This document shows, in pieces, positions 7,491-15,818 of a stretch of DNA of 64,000 nt. The notes under the pieces were generated by a model, which was not told the DNA's origin, ran no database searches, and was given only the letters and a program-made list of their open reading frames with translations. Where the stretch lies: positions 769,045 through 833,044 of the forward strand of contig CAVXIQ010000006.1 in assembly GCA_963761905.1 (NCBI GenBank), written 5' to 3'. The position numbers and the translations under genes were made by a program. This DNA comes from Gaiellasilicea sp963761905. Its GTDB lineage: Bacteria > Actinomycetota > Thermoleophilia > Gaiellales > Gaiellaceae. The first letter of the stretch is position 1, and each line of letters begins with the position of its first letter.

Positions 7491-8189
7491 GACGGATGCA
7501 AGCCGCACTCGGTTCGGTCGCTGCCGGCCCAGCGCCCTTCTCTGCCGTCGCCCGGAAGCGTCGAATGGGTGTCGCCGATCGAGGCGTAGCCTTGGTCGTG
7601 CAGAGCGTTGTAGGGAAGCCCGCGCTCGCGGATGTAGGCCCAGCAGTCGTCGTCGCTCCAGTCGGCGAGCGGGTTCGCCTTCCAGAGCTCGTGCGCCGCA
7701 TCCCAGCCGAGCTTCGGCGCGTTCGCACGCGTCGGCGACTGGTCGCGACGGACGCCCGTGATCCAGCAGTCGAGGTCTCCGAGCGCGCGCGCGAGCGGCT
7801 CGACCTTCGCGACCGCGAGGTAGAGGTCAGGCTTGTGCTCCCAGAGCTTCTCGCCGTGCTTCGCCGTCAGCTCCTCGGCGCTCGGGCCCTCGAAAAGCTC
7901 GATCTTGGTGTCGTACCGCCGCTCGACCTCGCGCCAGAGCTCGTGCGTCTCCGGGAAGAGGTAGTGGGTGTCGATCGCGAAGACGCGCGCCTTCGGCTCG
8001 ACGGCGAAGAGCAGGTCGAGGAGGACGGTCTCCTCCTTCTGGAAGGAGCAGGCGAGGGCGACGCGGGGGTGGAAGCGCTCGACGAGGTCGGCGACGCAGC
8101 TCTGGCGCGCTCAGCTTCTCCGAGCGCTCGGCGAGCGCCTCGATCGATTCGACGTTCGTCGCCACGCCAGGCAGACTAGCGAACTTCAT
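7487..8189 (-). CDS. cysH: Phosphoadenylyl-sulfate reductase (cluster-free type), one frameshift
   Basis: CysH reduces activated sulfate to sulfite with thioredoxin. Residues continue from MKFASLPGVATNV in one frame to VADLVERFHPRVALACSFQKE in the next; one extra base near 8096 explains the shift. The C-terminal redox motif ECGLHPS is intact. The Cys pairs that bind the 4Fe-4S cluster in APS reductases are absent: the text reads LYLAVAKVEPL where APS enzymes have CC, and SIGDTHST where they have CxxC. This matches the PAPS-specific, cluster-free subtype. Corrected length is about 233 residues. It is first in the cys operon, divergent from the TSUP transporter. Confidence 0.9.
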
Positions 8190-8197
8190 AACGCAAG

Positions 8198-8214
8198 CTA
8201 ATCGACAGTATTAG
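8198..8214. promoter_or_regulatory. Inverted repeat between cysH and the TSUP gene
   Basis: CTAAT (8198-8202) and ATTAG (8210-8214) form a perfect dyad with a 7-base spacer in the 48-base gap between the two divergent genes. The AT-rich TAATAC/TATTAG segments on each strand also fit -10 boxes, so an operator over both promoters is plausible. Confidence 0.45.
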
Positions 8215-8237
8215 TCGGGAACGGGTAAAGTCGTCGG

Positions 8238-9125
8238 GTGGACCCGAAGCTCGCGATCGCCGGTCTCTTCGTCGGGCTGCTCGTCGGGATGACCGGAATG
8301 GGCGGCGGCTCGCTGATGACGCCGATGCTCGTCTTCCTCTTCGGCTTCAAGCCGACCGTCGCGATCGGCACCGACATCGTCCACGGAGCGATCTTCAAGT
8401 CGTTCGGCGCGGTGCGGCACCGGCAGCTCGGGACGGTTCATGCGCGGCTGACTCTCTGGATGCTCGCCGGCTCGGCGCCGTTCTCGCTTCTCGGGGTCGC
8501 CCTCTCGACGTGGCTTTCGAACCGCTACGGCGACGGCTTCGAGGACGCGGCCGCGATCATCCTCGGCGTGGCGCTGATCGCCGGCGGCGTCGGCTTCGCG
8601 ATCAAGACGTTCGTCACCGGCCGCGTGAAGAGCGACCTGCCGTTCGTGCTCAGTCGCGGCGACAAGAAGGTCGCGCTCGCGCTCGGCATGAGCGGCGGCT
8701 TCATCGTCGGGCTCACCTCGGTCGGCAGCGGCACGTTCTTCGGGCTCGTGATGCTGCTCGTCTTCCCGCTGACCGCGTCGAAGGTCGTCGGCACGGACAT
8801 CTTCCACGCGGCCGCGCTTCTCTGGGTGGCCGGCGCCGGGCATCTCGTCGCCGGCAACGTGGATCTGACCGCGACGGCCTCGTTGCTCGTCGGCTCGATC
8901 CCGGGCGTGCTGCTCGGGAGCAACATCTCCGTGAAGCTGCCGGACCGCGCGCTCCGCCTCGGCCTCGCGACGACGCTGATGCTGGCGGGGCTGAAGCTCG
9001 TCGAGATGCCCGGCGCGGAGATCGTGATCCTGGCCGTTCTCGGCGTGGTAGGGGTGCTGCTGGTCGGCGCGGGAGTCCGCCGCGTCGCGCGTCGCCGGCC
9101 GCCGCTCGCTCCCGATCCTCGCTAG
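8238..9125 (+). CDS. TSUP (TauE/SafE) family membrane transporter
   Basis: The GTG start at 8238 gives 295 residues with about eight membrane helices in two halves. The family hallmarks are visible: 'GMTGMGGGSLMTPMLVFLFG' near residue 17 and the second-half equivalent 'GLTSVGSGTFFGLVMLL' near 155. TSUP proteins move sulfite, sulfate, thiosulfate or organosulfonates. Being divergent from cysHDN strongly suggests a sulfur substrate, either sulfate uptake for the pathway or export of excess sulfite. The stop codon overlaps the convergent ATPase gene. Confidence 0.85.
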   Translation: MDPKLAIAGLFVGLLVGMTGMGGGSLMTPMLVFLFGFKPTVAIGTDIVHGAIFKSFGAVRHRQLGTVHARLTLWMLAGSAPFSLLGVALSTWLSNRYGDGFEDAAAIILGVALIAGGVGFAIKTFVTGRVKSDLPFVLSRGDKKVALALGMSGGFIVGLTSVGSGTFFGLVMLLVFPLTASKVVGTDIFHAAALLWVAGAGHLVAGNVDLTATASLLVGSIPGVLLGSNISVKLPDRALRLGLATTLMLAGLKLVEMPGAEIVILAVLGVVGVLLVGAGVRRVARRRPPLAPDPR

Positions 9126-10312
9126 CCGTACGGCTCGAGCTCGCGGAGATAGCGCGCCAGCAGCGGATCGAGGATCCGCCAGCGTCGGGGTCCGTCCTGC
9201 ACGATCAGCCCGGTCTGCTGGAGGCTCTTGAGCGCTCGGAATGCCTCGACCGACTTGAGATCGTGGTAGGGCGACTCGCCGAGCGCGATCCGGCGGGCGA
9301 TCAGGAACGCGTGCCGGTGACCAAGGCGGATCTGGTCGACCGTCTGCTCGAGGGTCGCGCGGTCACCGAGCAACGCCGAGCGCAGACCCTGCTCGACGAG
9401 CGTGGCGCCGATCTGATGCGTGCCGGTCAGGATCGCCTGCAGGTGCGTCTTCTGCGCCAGGAGCATCGTGGCGCGGGGATGGCCGCCGCCGAGCTCGATC
9501 AGCCGGTCGAGCGCTTCGTCGTTGATCGTGCAGGAATCGACCGTGAACCGATCGACGAGCCCGTCGCGCCATGCGGCCTCCGAGATCGGCCGTAGCTCGT
9601 ACATCGATCCGAAGTGGCCGAACGCCTGGCGCGCCTGGCCGAACAGGTCGCGCAGGATGTGCTCGTAGCTGCCGGCGAAGAGGAAGCTGACGTCGCGCGA
9701 GCGCTGGAAGATCGCCCGCATCTGCTTCGTCAGCACGTCGGGATCCCCATACGGCTTGCGTGGGTTCGCGACCTCCTGAAACTCGTCGATGAAGAGGATC
9801 AGGTGCTTCCCGTCCTTCTCCGCGATCCGCTGGGGAAGCCCGAGCGCGTACTCGAGATAGCGCTCGGGGTCGCGCTCGGCAAGGCCTGGCTTGAACGCGA
9901 TCTCCAGCTCGTCACCGAGCTCGTCCTGCGCCTTGAGCACGACGGTCGTGCCGGCCGCATCGGCGACGATCCTGCCGGCCGAACGGGCCCGATGCAGGAT
10001 CCGGTGGAGGAGCGGTCGGTTCGCGATCGTCGCTCCGACGAGCGCTTCCGCGAGCTGCGCCGCGTTTGCGATCCGGAAGAGGTCGAGCGCCGCGACGTAG
10101 AAGCCTCCCGCCTGCGCGCGTGCGAGCGCGGCCTCGCAGACGCTCGTCTTGCCGGTTCTGCGAGGACCTGCGACGACGAGGTTCGCTCCGGCCATCAGCG
10201 TCGTCGCGATCTCGCGGACGTCGACGCTCCGGCCGATCAGCAGGCTGGCCGGGAGCGGCAGGTCGGTCGGGAAGAGATCGGCGCTCTGGGCGCGAGCCAT
10301 CGGCCGAATCAT
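9122..10312 (-). CDS. AAA/STAND-type ATPase, archaeal-ATPase-like
   Basis: The 396-residue protein has Walker A AGPRRTGKTS (48-57) and Walker B LILFIDEFQEV (171-181, Asp177-Glu178), then a sensor-like 'SFLFAGSYEHILRDLF' and a C-terminal winged-helix-like part ending 'WRILDPLLARYLREL'. This is the arrangement of the 'ATPase domain predominantly from Archaea' family. Such proteins are scattered in archaea, Thermotogae and actinobacteria, often alone, with unknown clients. A second Met at residue 5 is an alternative start. The upstream region holds two abutting inverted repeats. Confidence 0.75.
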   Translation of the reverse strand: MIRPMARAQSADLFPTDLPLPASLLIGRSVDVREIATTLMAGANLVVAGPRRTGKTSVCEAALARAQAGGFYVAALDLFRIANAAQLAEALVGATIANRPLLHRILHRARSAGRIVADAAGTTVVLKAQDELGDELEIAFKPGLAERDPERYLEYALGLPQRIAEKDGKHLILFIDEFQEVANPRKPYGDPDVLTKQMRAIFQRSRDVSFLFAGSYEHILRDLFGQARQAFGHFGSMYELRPISEAAWRDGLVDRFTVDSCTINDEALDRLIELGGGHPRATMLLAQKTHLQAILTGTHQIGATLVEQGLRSALLGDRATLEQTVDQIRLGHRHAFLIARRIALGESPYHDLKSVEAFRALKSLQQTGLIVQDGPRRWRILDPLLARYLRELEPYG

Positions 10313-10355
10313 ACTCCAAGCGGAGTAGCCTCTCGCTGCAAGCGACGTAGCGTTA

Positions 10356-10384
10356 ATACTACAAAGTATGTAGCAAATAGCTAC
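10356..10384. promoter_or_regulatory. Two abutting inverted repeats in divergent promoter region
   Basis: ATACT-acaa-AGTAT (10356-10369) is followed without gap by GTAGC-aaata-GCTAC (10370-10384). They form the only AT-rich patch in the 108 bases between the ATPase and the secreted-protein gene. A further small dyad, TACTCC-aagc-GGAGTA, directly precedes the ATPase start. Confidence 0.45.
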
Positions 10385-10420
10385 TGAACGTGATCGGAGG
10401 GAAGCTCTAGACTAGGCTCC

Positions 10421-11356
10421 GTGGCCCGACTCGCCTCGATGGTGCTCGTGGTCGCGCTGCTCGCGGCAACCGCAACGGCCTTCGCGCTCACCGAGGGGCT
10501 GAAGCTCGAGCCGAGCCCGATTCTCGGCACCGCCGTCGACAAGGTCTTCTCGCCCGTGTGTGGTTGCCCGTCCGAGGAAGCCAGGATCTCGTTCCGGCTG
10601 CGGGAGGCGGACATCCTGGACGTCGCGCTGATCGACTCCGACGGGACGGTCGTCGCCCGACCCGTTCAGGGAGAGCGATTCGAGCGCGGCCGGGTCGTGA
10701 TCCGCTGGGACGGGCTCGACGCCGACGGGACGCCCCTGCCCGAGGCCGAGTACCGCCCGCGCGTCCACCTGCGGGAGGAACGGCGGACGATCGTGCTCCC
10801 GAACCCGATCGAGATCGACGTGACCCCGCCCGTGGTCGAGTCGCTCCGGCTCTCGCGTCGCGTGTTCTCTCCCGACGGCGATCGGCGCGCCGATCGCGTG
10901 ATCCTGGGCTACGAGCTCGACGAGGACGGTCGAGGCCTGCTTTACGTGAACGGTCGCCGCCGCGGACTGACTCGCTTCCCTCGCTCGGACGATCGGATGG
11001 TCTGGAACGGGAAGGTGAATGGGAGGGCGCTGCCGGAGGGGATCTATCGGCTGCAGCTCTCCGCCCAGGATCGCGCGGGAAATCGCGCGACGCGAACGGA
11101 GCCGGTCGCCGTTCGGATCCGCTACGTGGCGCTCGGCCGCGATCGCGTCCTCGCGACGGCAGGCGGCCGATTCGCGATTCGCGTCTCGTCGGACGCGCGG
11201 CGGGTGCGCTGGACGCTCGGGCGGCGCAGCGGCTTGGCGCGACCGGGGACGCTCCGCATCCGGGCGCCCCGCCAAAAGGGCCGGTACACCCTGCGGGTGT
11301 CCGCGAACGGTCGCACGGCGCTGGCGGCGATCTTCGTCCGGGAGCCGCTGCGATGA
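10421..11356 (+). CDS. Secreted or anchored protein with FlgD/Ig-like repeats
   Basis: The GTG start at 10421 opens a 311-residue protein with an N-terminal hydrophobic helix (residues 5-24), either a signal peptide or an anchor. The rest is beta-rich. Two FlgD-Ig-like units are visible, each with a 'F-S-P-x-G-D' entry and a 'W-x-G-x-x-x-x-G-x-x-L-P-x-G-x-Y' ending: 'VIRWDGLDADGTPLPEAEYR' near 93-112 and 'MVWNGKVNGRALPEGIYRL' near 193-211. A third Ig-like part follows. It overlaps the ligase-like gene by ATGA and may be an extracytoplasmic partner of it. Confidence 0.65.
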   Translation: MARLASMVLVVALLAATATAFALTEGLKLEPSPILGTAVDKVFSPVCGCPSEEARISFRLREADILDVALIDSDGTVVARPVQGERFERGRVVIRWDGLDADGTPLPEAEYRPRVHLREERRTIVLPNPIEIDVTPPVVESLRLSRRVFSPDGDRRADRVILGYELDEDGRGLLYVNGRRRGLTRFPRSDDRMVWNGKVNGRALPEGIYRLQLSAQDRAGNRATRTEPVAVRIRYVALGRDRVLATAGGRFAIRVSSDARRVRWTLGRRSGLARPGTLRIRAPRQKGRYTLRVSANGRTALAAIFVREPLR

Positions 11357-12792
11357 GCGAGCTCGCCCGGATCGCGGGAACGGTCGGCTGTCTCGGGCTC
11401 GCGCTGCTCCTCCTCGCGCCACGGCGGGAGCTGCGGCTGGCCGGGCTCGGCGGGTGGGCGTTCGGGATCGCCGGACTGGCGCTCTATCTTGCGCCGGAGG
11501 GCAGAACCGGATTGCTCATAGCGGCCGCCGCGGGTGGTGTGGTGCTGGGAGTAGCCGGCGCCGCCGTGCTCCTGCGCTGGCCGTGGGTGCTGCCGCTCGC
11601 GACGCTCGTCTGCGTTCCGGTCCGGATCCCGCTCGAGCTCGGCGGCGAGGAAGCGAACCTACTTCTGCCGCTCTACGCGGTGATCGGCTCGCTGGCCTTG
11701 GCGCTCGGCTGGGAGCTCGTGCGCGGCGACGATCGTTCGCGCGAGCTCGGGCCTCTGGCGCTGCCGCTCGCGGCGCTCGCCGCCTGGACGGGGCTTTCCC
11801 TCCTCTGGAGCGACGACCTCCGGCAAGGCGCGATCTTCCTGCTCGCGTTCGCGCTTCCGTTCGGGTTGCTCGCGATCGGGTTCGCGCGGCTTCCGTGGAG
11901 CCGCAGGGGACTGGTCGCGCTCTACGTCGGCTTGCTCTCGACGGCGCTCGTCTACGCCGGGATCGGGCTCTTCCAGTGGGCGACGCGCGACGTCTTCTGG
12001 AACCCGACCGTGATCGTCGGGAACGCGTACGCGCCGTTCTACCGCGTCAACTCGGTCTTCTATGACCCGTCGATCTACGGGCGCTACCTCGTCGTCGCGA
12101 TCCTCGCGACACTCGGGTTCGTGCTGCTCGGATTGCGTGGGCGCCTGCTCGTGGGCGCGTTTGCGGCGATCGCCGCGATCTGGGTCGGGCTCCTCTTCTC
12201 GTTCTCCCAGTCGAGCTTCGCCGCGCTGGTCGCCGGCGTGCTGGCGGCTGCGACGGTGGTGTGGCGCTGGCGGGCCGCCGCCGCCGTCGGTCTCGTCGCG
12301 GTCGTCCTCCTCAGCGTCGGGTTCGCGACTCCGCAGGTGCGAGCGAAGCTCCTGCAGGAGTCGCGCGCCGGGCTGAACAACGCGACGAGCGGCCGCGCGA
12401 ACCTCGTCACGAACGGGATCGGGATCGCCGCGGACCATCCCGTCCTGGGTGTGGGCGTCGGGAGCTTCAAGCGCGCCTACGCCGACCGGCTCGGGCTGAA
12501 GGGCCGCGAGCCGCGGAAGGCGGCGTCGCACTCGACCCCGGTGACGGTCGCCGCCGAGACAGGGCTCCCGGGGCTGCTGCTCCTCGGCTGGCTCGGCGTG
12601 GCCGCGCTCGGCGCGGCGCTGCTCGGGGCGCACCGAAGCGATGCAGGTCGCGCCGCGCTCGCCGTGGGGCTTACGCTTGGCGCGATCGCCGTGCACAGCT
12701 TCTTCTACAACGCGCTCTTCGAAGACCCGATGACGTGGGGTCTGCTCGGTCTCGTCGCGCTGACGCTCGGGCGCCGACAGGAGGAGGCTTGA
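11353..12792 (+). CDS. O-antigen ligase/polymerase-like membrane protein (Wzy_C)
   Basis: This 479-residue protein has about 11-12 membrane helices and a large extracytoplasmic loop. The loop carries the family traits 'ADHPVLGVGVGSFK' and, after a gap, 'SHSTPVTVAAETGLPGLLLL', which together with 'FSFSQSSFAALVAG' match the WaaL/Wzy_C superfamily. Such enzymes join lipid-linked glycans to an acceptor or polymerise them. The ATG overlaps the stop of the secreted protein and the stop overlaps the deacetylase start, so the three are translationally coupled. Confidence 0.8.
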   Translation: MSELARIAGTVGCLGLALLLLAPRRELRLAGLGGWAFGIAGLALYLAPEGRTGLLIAAAAGGVVLGVAGAAVLLRWPWVLPLATLVCVPVRIPLELGGEEANLLLPLYAVIGSLALALGWELVRGDDRSRELGPLALPLAALAAWTGLSLLWSDDLRQGAIFLLAFALPFGLLAIGFARLPWSRRGLVALYVGLLSTALVYAGIGLFQWATRDVFWNPTVIVGNAYAPFYRVNSVFYDPSIYGRYLVVAILATLGFVLLGLRGRLLVGAFAAIAAIWVGLLFSFSQSSFAALVAGVLAAATVVWRWRAAAAVGLVAVVLLSVGFATPQVRAKLLQESRAGLNNATSGRANLVTNGIGIAADHPVLGVGVGSFKRAYADRLGLKGREPRKAASHSTPVTVAAETGLPGLLLLGWLGVAALGAALLGAHRSDAGRAALAVGLTLGAIAVHSFFYNALFEDPMTWGLLGLVALTLGRRQEEA

Positions 12793-13424
12793 TCGAGGGC
12801 TGGAAGCGCGTGCTCGTGCTCGCGCCGCACACCGACGACGGCGAGTTCGGCTGCGGCGGCACGATGGCGCGGCTCGTCGCGGCGGGGGTCGAGGTGCACT
12901 ACGTGGCCTTCTCGATCGCAACGCGGTCGCTCCCGGAGGGCTTCGAGCCCGACACGCTCGCGCGCGAGGTCCGCGAGGCGACGACCGAGCTCGGGCTTCC
13001 GGAGGCGCAGTTGAGGGTGCACGACTTCGACGTCCGCACCTTCCCGGAGCGGCGGCAGGACATCCTCGAGCTCCTCGTCGGCCTATGGGAGGAGCTGCGG
13101 CCCGATGCGGTCTTCCAGCCGTCGCACCACGACGTCCACCAGGATCACCAGACGATCGCGCAGGAGGGCCTGCGCGCGTTCAAGCGGACGACGGTGCTCG
13201 GCTACGAGATCCCATGGAACAACTTCGACTTCTCCTACGGCGCGTACATCGCGCTCGAGAAGGCGCATATCGAGCGCAAGGTGGCGGCGCTGGAGCGCTA
13301 CGCCTCGCAGCAGCACCGGCGCTACGCGAACGCCGAGTACGTCTGGAACCTGGCGCGCGTGCACGGGATCAACGTGAATCGCGAGTACGCCGAGGTCTTT
13401 CAGGTGTACCGGATCGTCGCCTGA
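12789..13424 (+). CDS. PIG-L (LmbE-like) N-acetylglucosaminyl deacetylase
   Basis: The TTG at 12789 overlaps the previous stop as TTGA and follows GAGGAGG; a GTG at 12810 is an alternative. The product has about 211 residues. The zinc motif is APHTDDGEFGCGG (12-24), a variant of the usual PHPDDE, and the distal metal motif is HHDVHQDH near residue 115. Family members remove the acetyl group from GlcNAc-linked lipids or thiols such as mycothiol precursors. Being coupled to a ligase-like gene, this one may trim a surface glycan. Confidence 0.8.
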   Translation: MIEGWKRVLVLAPHTDDGEFGCGGTMARLVAAGVEVHYVAFSIATRSLPEGFEPDTLAREVREATTELGLPEAQLRVHDFDVRTFPERRQDILELLVGLWEELRPDAVFQPSHHDVHQDHQTIAQEGLRAFKRTTVLGYEIPWNNFDFSYGAYIALEKAHIERKVAALERYASQQHRRYANAEYVWNLARVHGINVNREYAEVFQVYRIVA

Positions 13425-13470
13425 CGACGACGCGCTTGTAGCGGAGCGGACGCTGTCCGATCCGAACTGC

Positions 13471-13488
13471 GGACACGCATGCGTGCCC
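13471..13488. terminator. Palindromic hairpin between convergent genes
   Basis: CACGCATGCGTG (13474-13485) is a perfect 12-base palindrome, extended by GG/CC with one mismatch, in the 82-base gap between the PIG-L and TetR genes, which converge here. Confidence 0.4.
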
Positions 13489-13506
13489 GTTGGCTCGGAG
13501 GCCGTT

Positions 13507-14121
13507 TCACGCTTCACCGCCGTTGCCGCTGATCGCGCCGAGGATGGTGCTGATCATGACGGGCTCTGCTTCGGACTCTGGGAGTCGCCCGCCACGGATC
13601 TCGTGGCTTGCGGTATGGACGATCGAGCGCGTCACGGCGAGCAGCCAGGAAACCGGGAGATCGCCCCGGAAGTCACCCTCTTTCTGGCCGCGTTCGATCA
13701 AGGGTTCCAGCTCGTCGAGCATGGGGCGGTGGCGGCGGTGGAGTTCCTCGGCAGAGAGGCGCGCCGTGTTGAGTGCAAGCAGGCCGTGGAACTGTGCGAG
13801 TTGCCGCCAGGTGGCACGGAGAACTCGCTCCAGCGCTTCCACCGGCTCGTCGCGCTGGGGCTCGGCGCCTCGCATTGCGTCCGAGACCTGCCCGACCGCG
13901 TAATCCATGACCGCATCGAGCAGAGACTCCCGCGTCGGGAAATGGACGTAGATCGTGGCTCGCACGACGCCTGCCCGGCGAGCGATCTCCGACATGCTGC
14001 TATCGGGATCGCTCGCGAGCGCTTCGAGCGCGGCGTCGAGAATCGCGGCGACGCTACGGTCGGCATCGGCGCGACGGCGTTTGGGGACGGGCGCCTCGGG
14101 GGTTGTCGTCTTCTTCGCCAT
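13507..14121 (-). CDS. TetR/AcrR-family repressor
   Basis: The 204-residue protein has the TetR N-terminal domain: 'SVAAILDAALEALASDPDSS' as helix 1 and 'MSEIARRAGVVRATIYVHF' (about 44-62) as the helix-turn-helix. The start ATG shares one base with the stop of the MFS gene (TGATG), so the exporter and its regulator are one transcript. Two dyads upstream of the MFS gene are the probable binding sites. The ligand is likely an MFS substrate. Confidence 0.9.
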   Translation of the reverse strand: MAKKTTTPEAPVPKRRRADADRSVAAILDAALEALASDPDSSMSEIARRAGVVRATIYVHFPTRESLLDAVMDYAVGQVSDAMRGAEPQRDEPVEALERVLRATWRQLAQFHGLLALNTARLSAEELHRRHRPMLDELEPLIERGQKEGDFRGDLPVSWLLAVTRSIVHTASHEIRGGRLPESEAEPVMISTILGAISGNGGEA

Positions 14122-15647
14122 CAGTGGGCCGGCATCGCGGTCGGGTTCAGCCGCATCTTGGGGACGAAGTGGCGCGCCCGCGGAAGGACGGCAACGGCGA
14201 CGAGGCTTGCGACACTAGCGAGCACTCCGGCTGCGACGAACGCGTTGGCGATTCCAGAGGCGGCCGACGGTCCGGCGATGGCGCCGCTCCCTGCCGCGAT
14301 CGTCGAAAAGATCGCTATCCCGACGGTGCCGCCGATCTCGTGGCCGGTCGAGTTGAGGCCGGAAATCATCCCTGTCTCGTCTTCGCGAGCGCCGGTGAGG
14401 ATTGCGATCGAGACCGAGACGACGGCGATGCCGAGACCGAACCCGGCGACGAGCATGCCGGGGAGGACGTCAGCGACGTAGCTTCCGTTCTCGCCGACGT
14501 GGGCGAGGAGGGTCATGCCTGCGGCCGCGATCAAGAACGCCACGGCGAGCGGGCCGCGGACGCCATGCTTGCTCGTGATGTGACCGGCCGCGTGGGCGCC
14601 GACTCCGGCCGCCAAGGCGAGGGGGATGAATGCGAGCCCGGTCGTCAGCGGGCCCATGCCGAGCACGTTCTGGAGATACATCGAGCTGAGCAGGAAGAGG
14701 CCGAAGATCGAACCGGCTGCGGCGAGCATCAGGAAGACGCCGCCGCCGACAGCGCGATCTACCAGGCGCTCGACCCGCAGCAGCGGTGTCTCGGTGCGGC
14801 GCTCGAACACGGCGAAGGCGGCGAGCCCAGCGAGGCCGCCGAGGCCGATCAGGTGCGTTTGCGTGGACGTCCAACCGGCGCTCTCGCCCTGAGTGATCGC
14901 GAACACGATTGCGCCGAGACTCGCGGTGGCAAGACCGGCGCCGCGGAGGTCGAGTCCCTTCCAGCGCGGCTTCTGAGTGTCGGCCGGGATGATCTTCAGC
15001 GCGGCGATCGCGAGTGCCGCTGCGACGGGGAGATTGACGTAGAAGATCAACCGCCAATCCAGCTCAGTGAGCAAGCCGCCGACGAGGACGCCGATCGCAG
15101 CACCGGCCCCGCCGACCGCTCCCCAGGCAGCAAGAGCCTTCGCCCGCTGGTCGCTCTGGAATGCGGCCATGATGATCGCGAGAGCCGCCGGGGAGAGCAT
15201 CGCTGCACCGAGACCCTGGCCGGCTCGGGCGGCGAAAAGGGCTCCTGCTGTGCCAGCCATCGCGGAGGCGAAGGAGGAGACGGTGAAGATGCCGAGCCCA
15301 GTGAGAAACATCCGGCGGCGTCCGATCAGGTCGGCGGCGCGGCCGCCGAAGAGGAGCAGGCTTCCGAAAATGAGCGAGTAGCTCGTGATCGTCCAGCTGA
15401 TCGAGTTGCCGCTGATGTCGAGATCGCGGGAGAGGCTCGGCAGGGCGATGTTCACCGCGGTGATGTCGAGGATGACCATCAGCTGCGCAACGAGCAGCAC
15501 AGCCAGGAGCACGAGCTTGGAGCCGCTCGCAGCCTCGGCTGGCGCGTGCCCGTGACGGAACCGGTGATGGCACGTGGGATTGGTTGTCTTCCGCGGCGAG
15601 TGAGCGCCTGCCGTAGCGGAGTGGAGCTTCTTCGTCGTACCGTGCAT
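14121..15647 (-). CDS. MFS drug exporter, DHA2 (14-helix) family
   Basis: I place the start at the ATG at 15647, preceded by GAGGGG; the frame is open 23 codons further up, but that would overlap the operators. The 508-residue protein has about 14 membrane helices, the motif 'LDITAVNIALPSLSRDLD' (motif D1) in helix 1 and 'GGRAADLIGRRRMFLTGL' (motif A) in the first cytoplasmic loop. This is the EmrB/QacA branch that exports drugs or dyes by proton antiport. It is followed by its TetR repressor in the same operon. Confidence 0.9.
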   Translation of the reverse strand: MHGTTKKLHSATAGAHSPRKTTNPTCHHRFRHGHAPAEAASGSKLVLLAVLLVAQLMVILDITAVNIALPSLSRDLDISGNSISWTITSYSLIFGSLLLFGGRAADLIGRRRMFLTGLGIFTVSSFASAMAGTAGALFAARAGQGLGAAMLSPAALAIIMAAFQSDQRAKALAAWGAVGGAGAAIGVLVGGLLTELDWRLIFYVNLPVAAALAIAALKIIPADTQKPRWKGLDLRGAGLATASLGAIVFAITQGESAGWTSTQTHLIGLGGLAGLAAFAVFERRTETPLLRVERLVDRAVGGGVFLMLAAAGSIFGLFLLSSMYLQNVLGMGPLTTGLAFIPLALAAGVGAHAAGHITSKHGVRGPLAVAFLIAAAGMTLLAHVGENGSYVADVLPGMLVAGFGLGIAVVSVSIAILTGAREDETGMISGLNSTGHEIGGTVGIAIFSTIAAGSGAIAGPSAASGIANAFVAAGVLASVASLVAVAVLPRARHFVPKMRLNPTAMPAH

Positions 15648-15665
15648 GACGTTCCCCTCTCTAGA

Positions 15666-15716
15666 TCGGACACGGTTGTCTGGCTTACTAAAGCAGACAC
15701 AAGTGTCCGATGTCAA
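15666..15716 (-). promoter_or_regulatory. MFS-tetR promoter with two TetR-type operators
   Basis: On the minus strand a perfect -35 box TTGACA (15716-15711) is followed 18-19 bases later by TTTAGT/TTAGTA (15692-15686) as -10. A dyad with the perfect core GACAC-aa-GTGTC (15694-15710) fills the spacer exactly. A second site (15666-15682) matches it inverted at 14 of 17 bases and covers the likely transcription start. This is the classical arrangement for repression by a TetR protein. Confidence 0.75.
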
Positions 15717-15818
15717 GCATCAAGGATGCGATCACGCGATTCCTGGAACACGCGCGCAAGAACTGAGCGCCGGTTGCATCTACGAAGTAGGCATTGCCTC
15801 CGAGCAAGGAGAACGTCG

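Noticed and set aside
14103..15815. Long plus-strand open frame upstream of the cupredoxin-like gene
   Set aside because: It is antisense to the TetR and MFS genes, has unnatural Arg/Gly/Asp-rich composition and exists because GC-rich DNA has few stops. The real gene starts at 15819.
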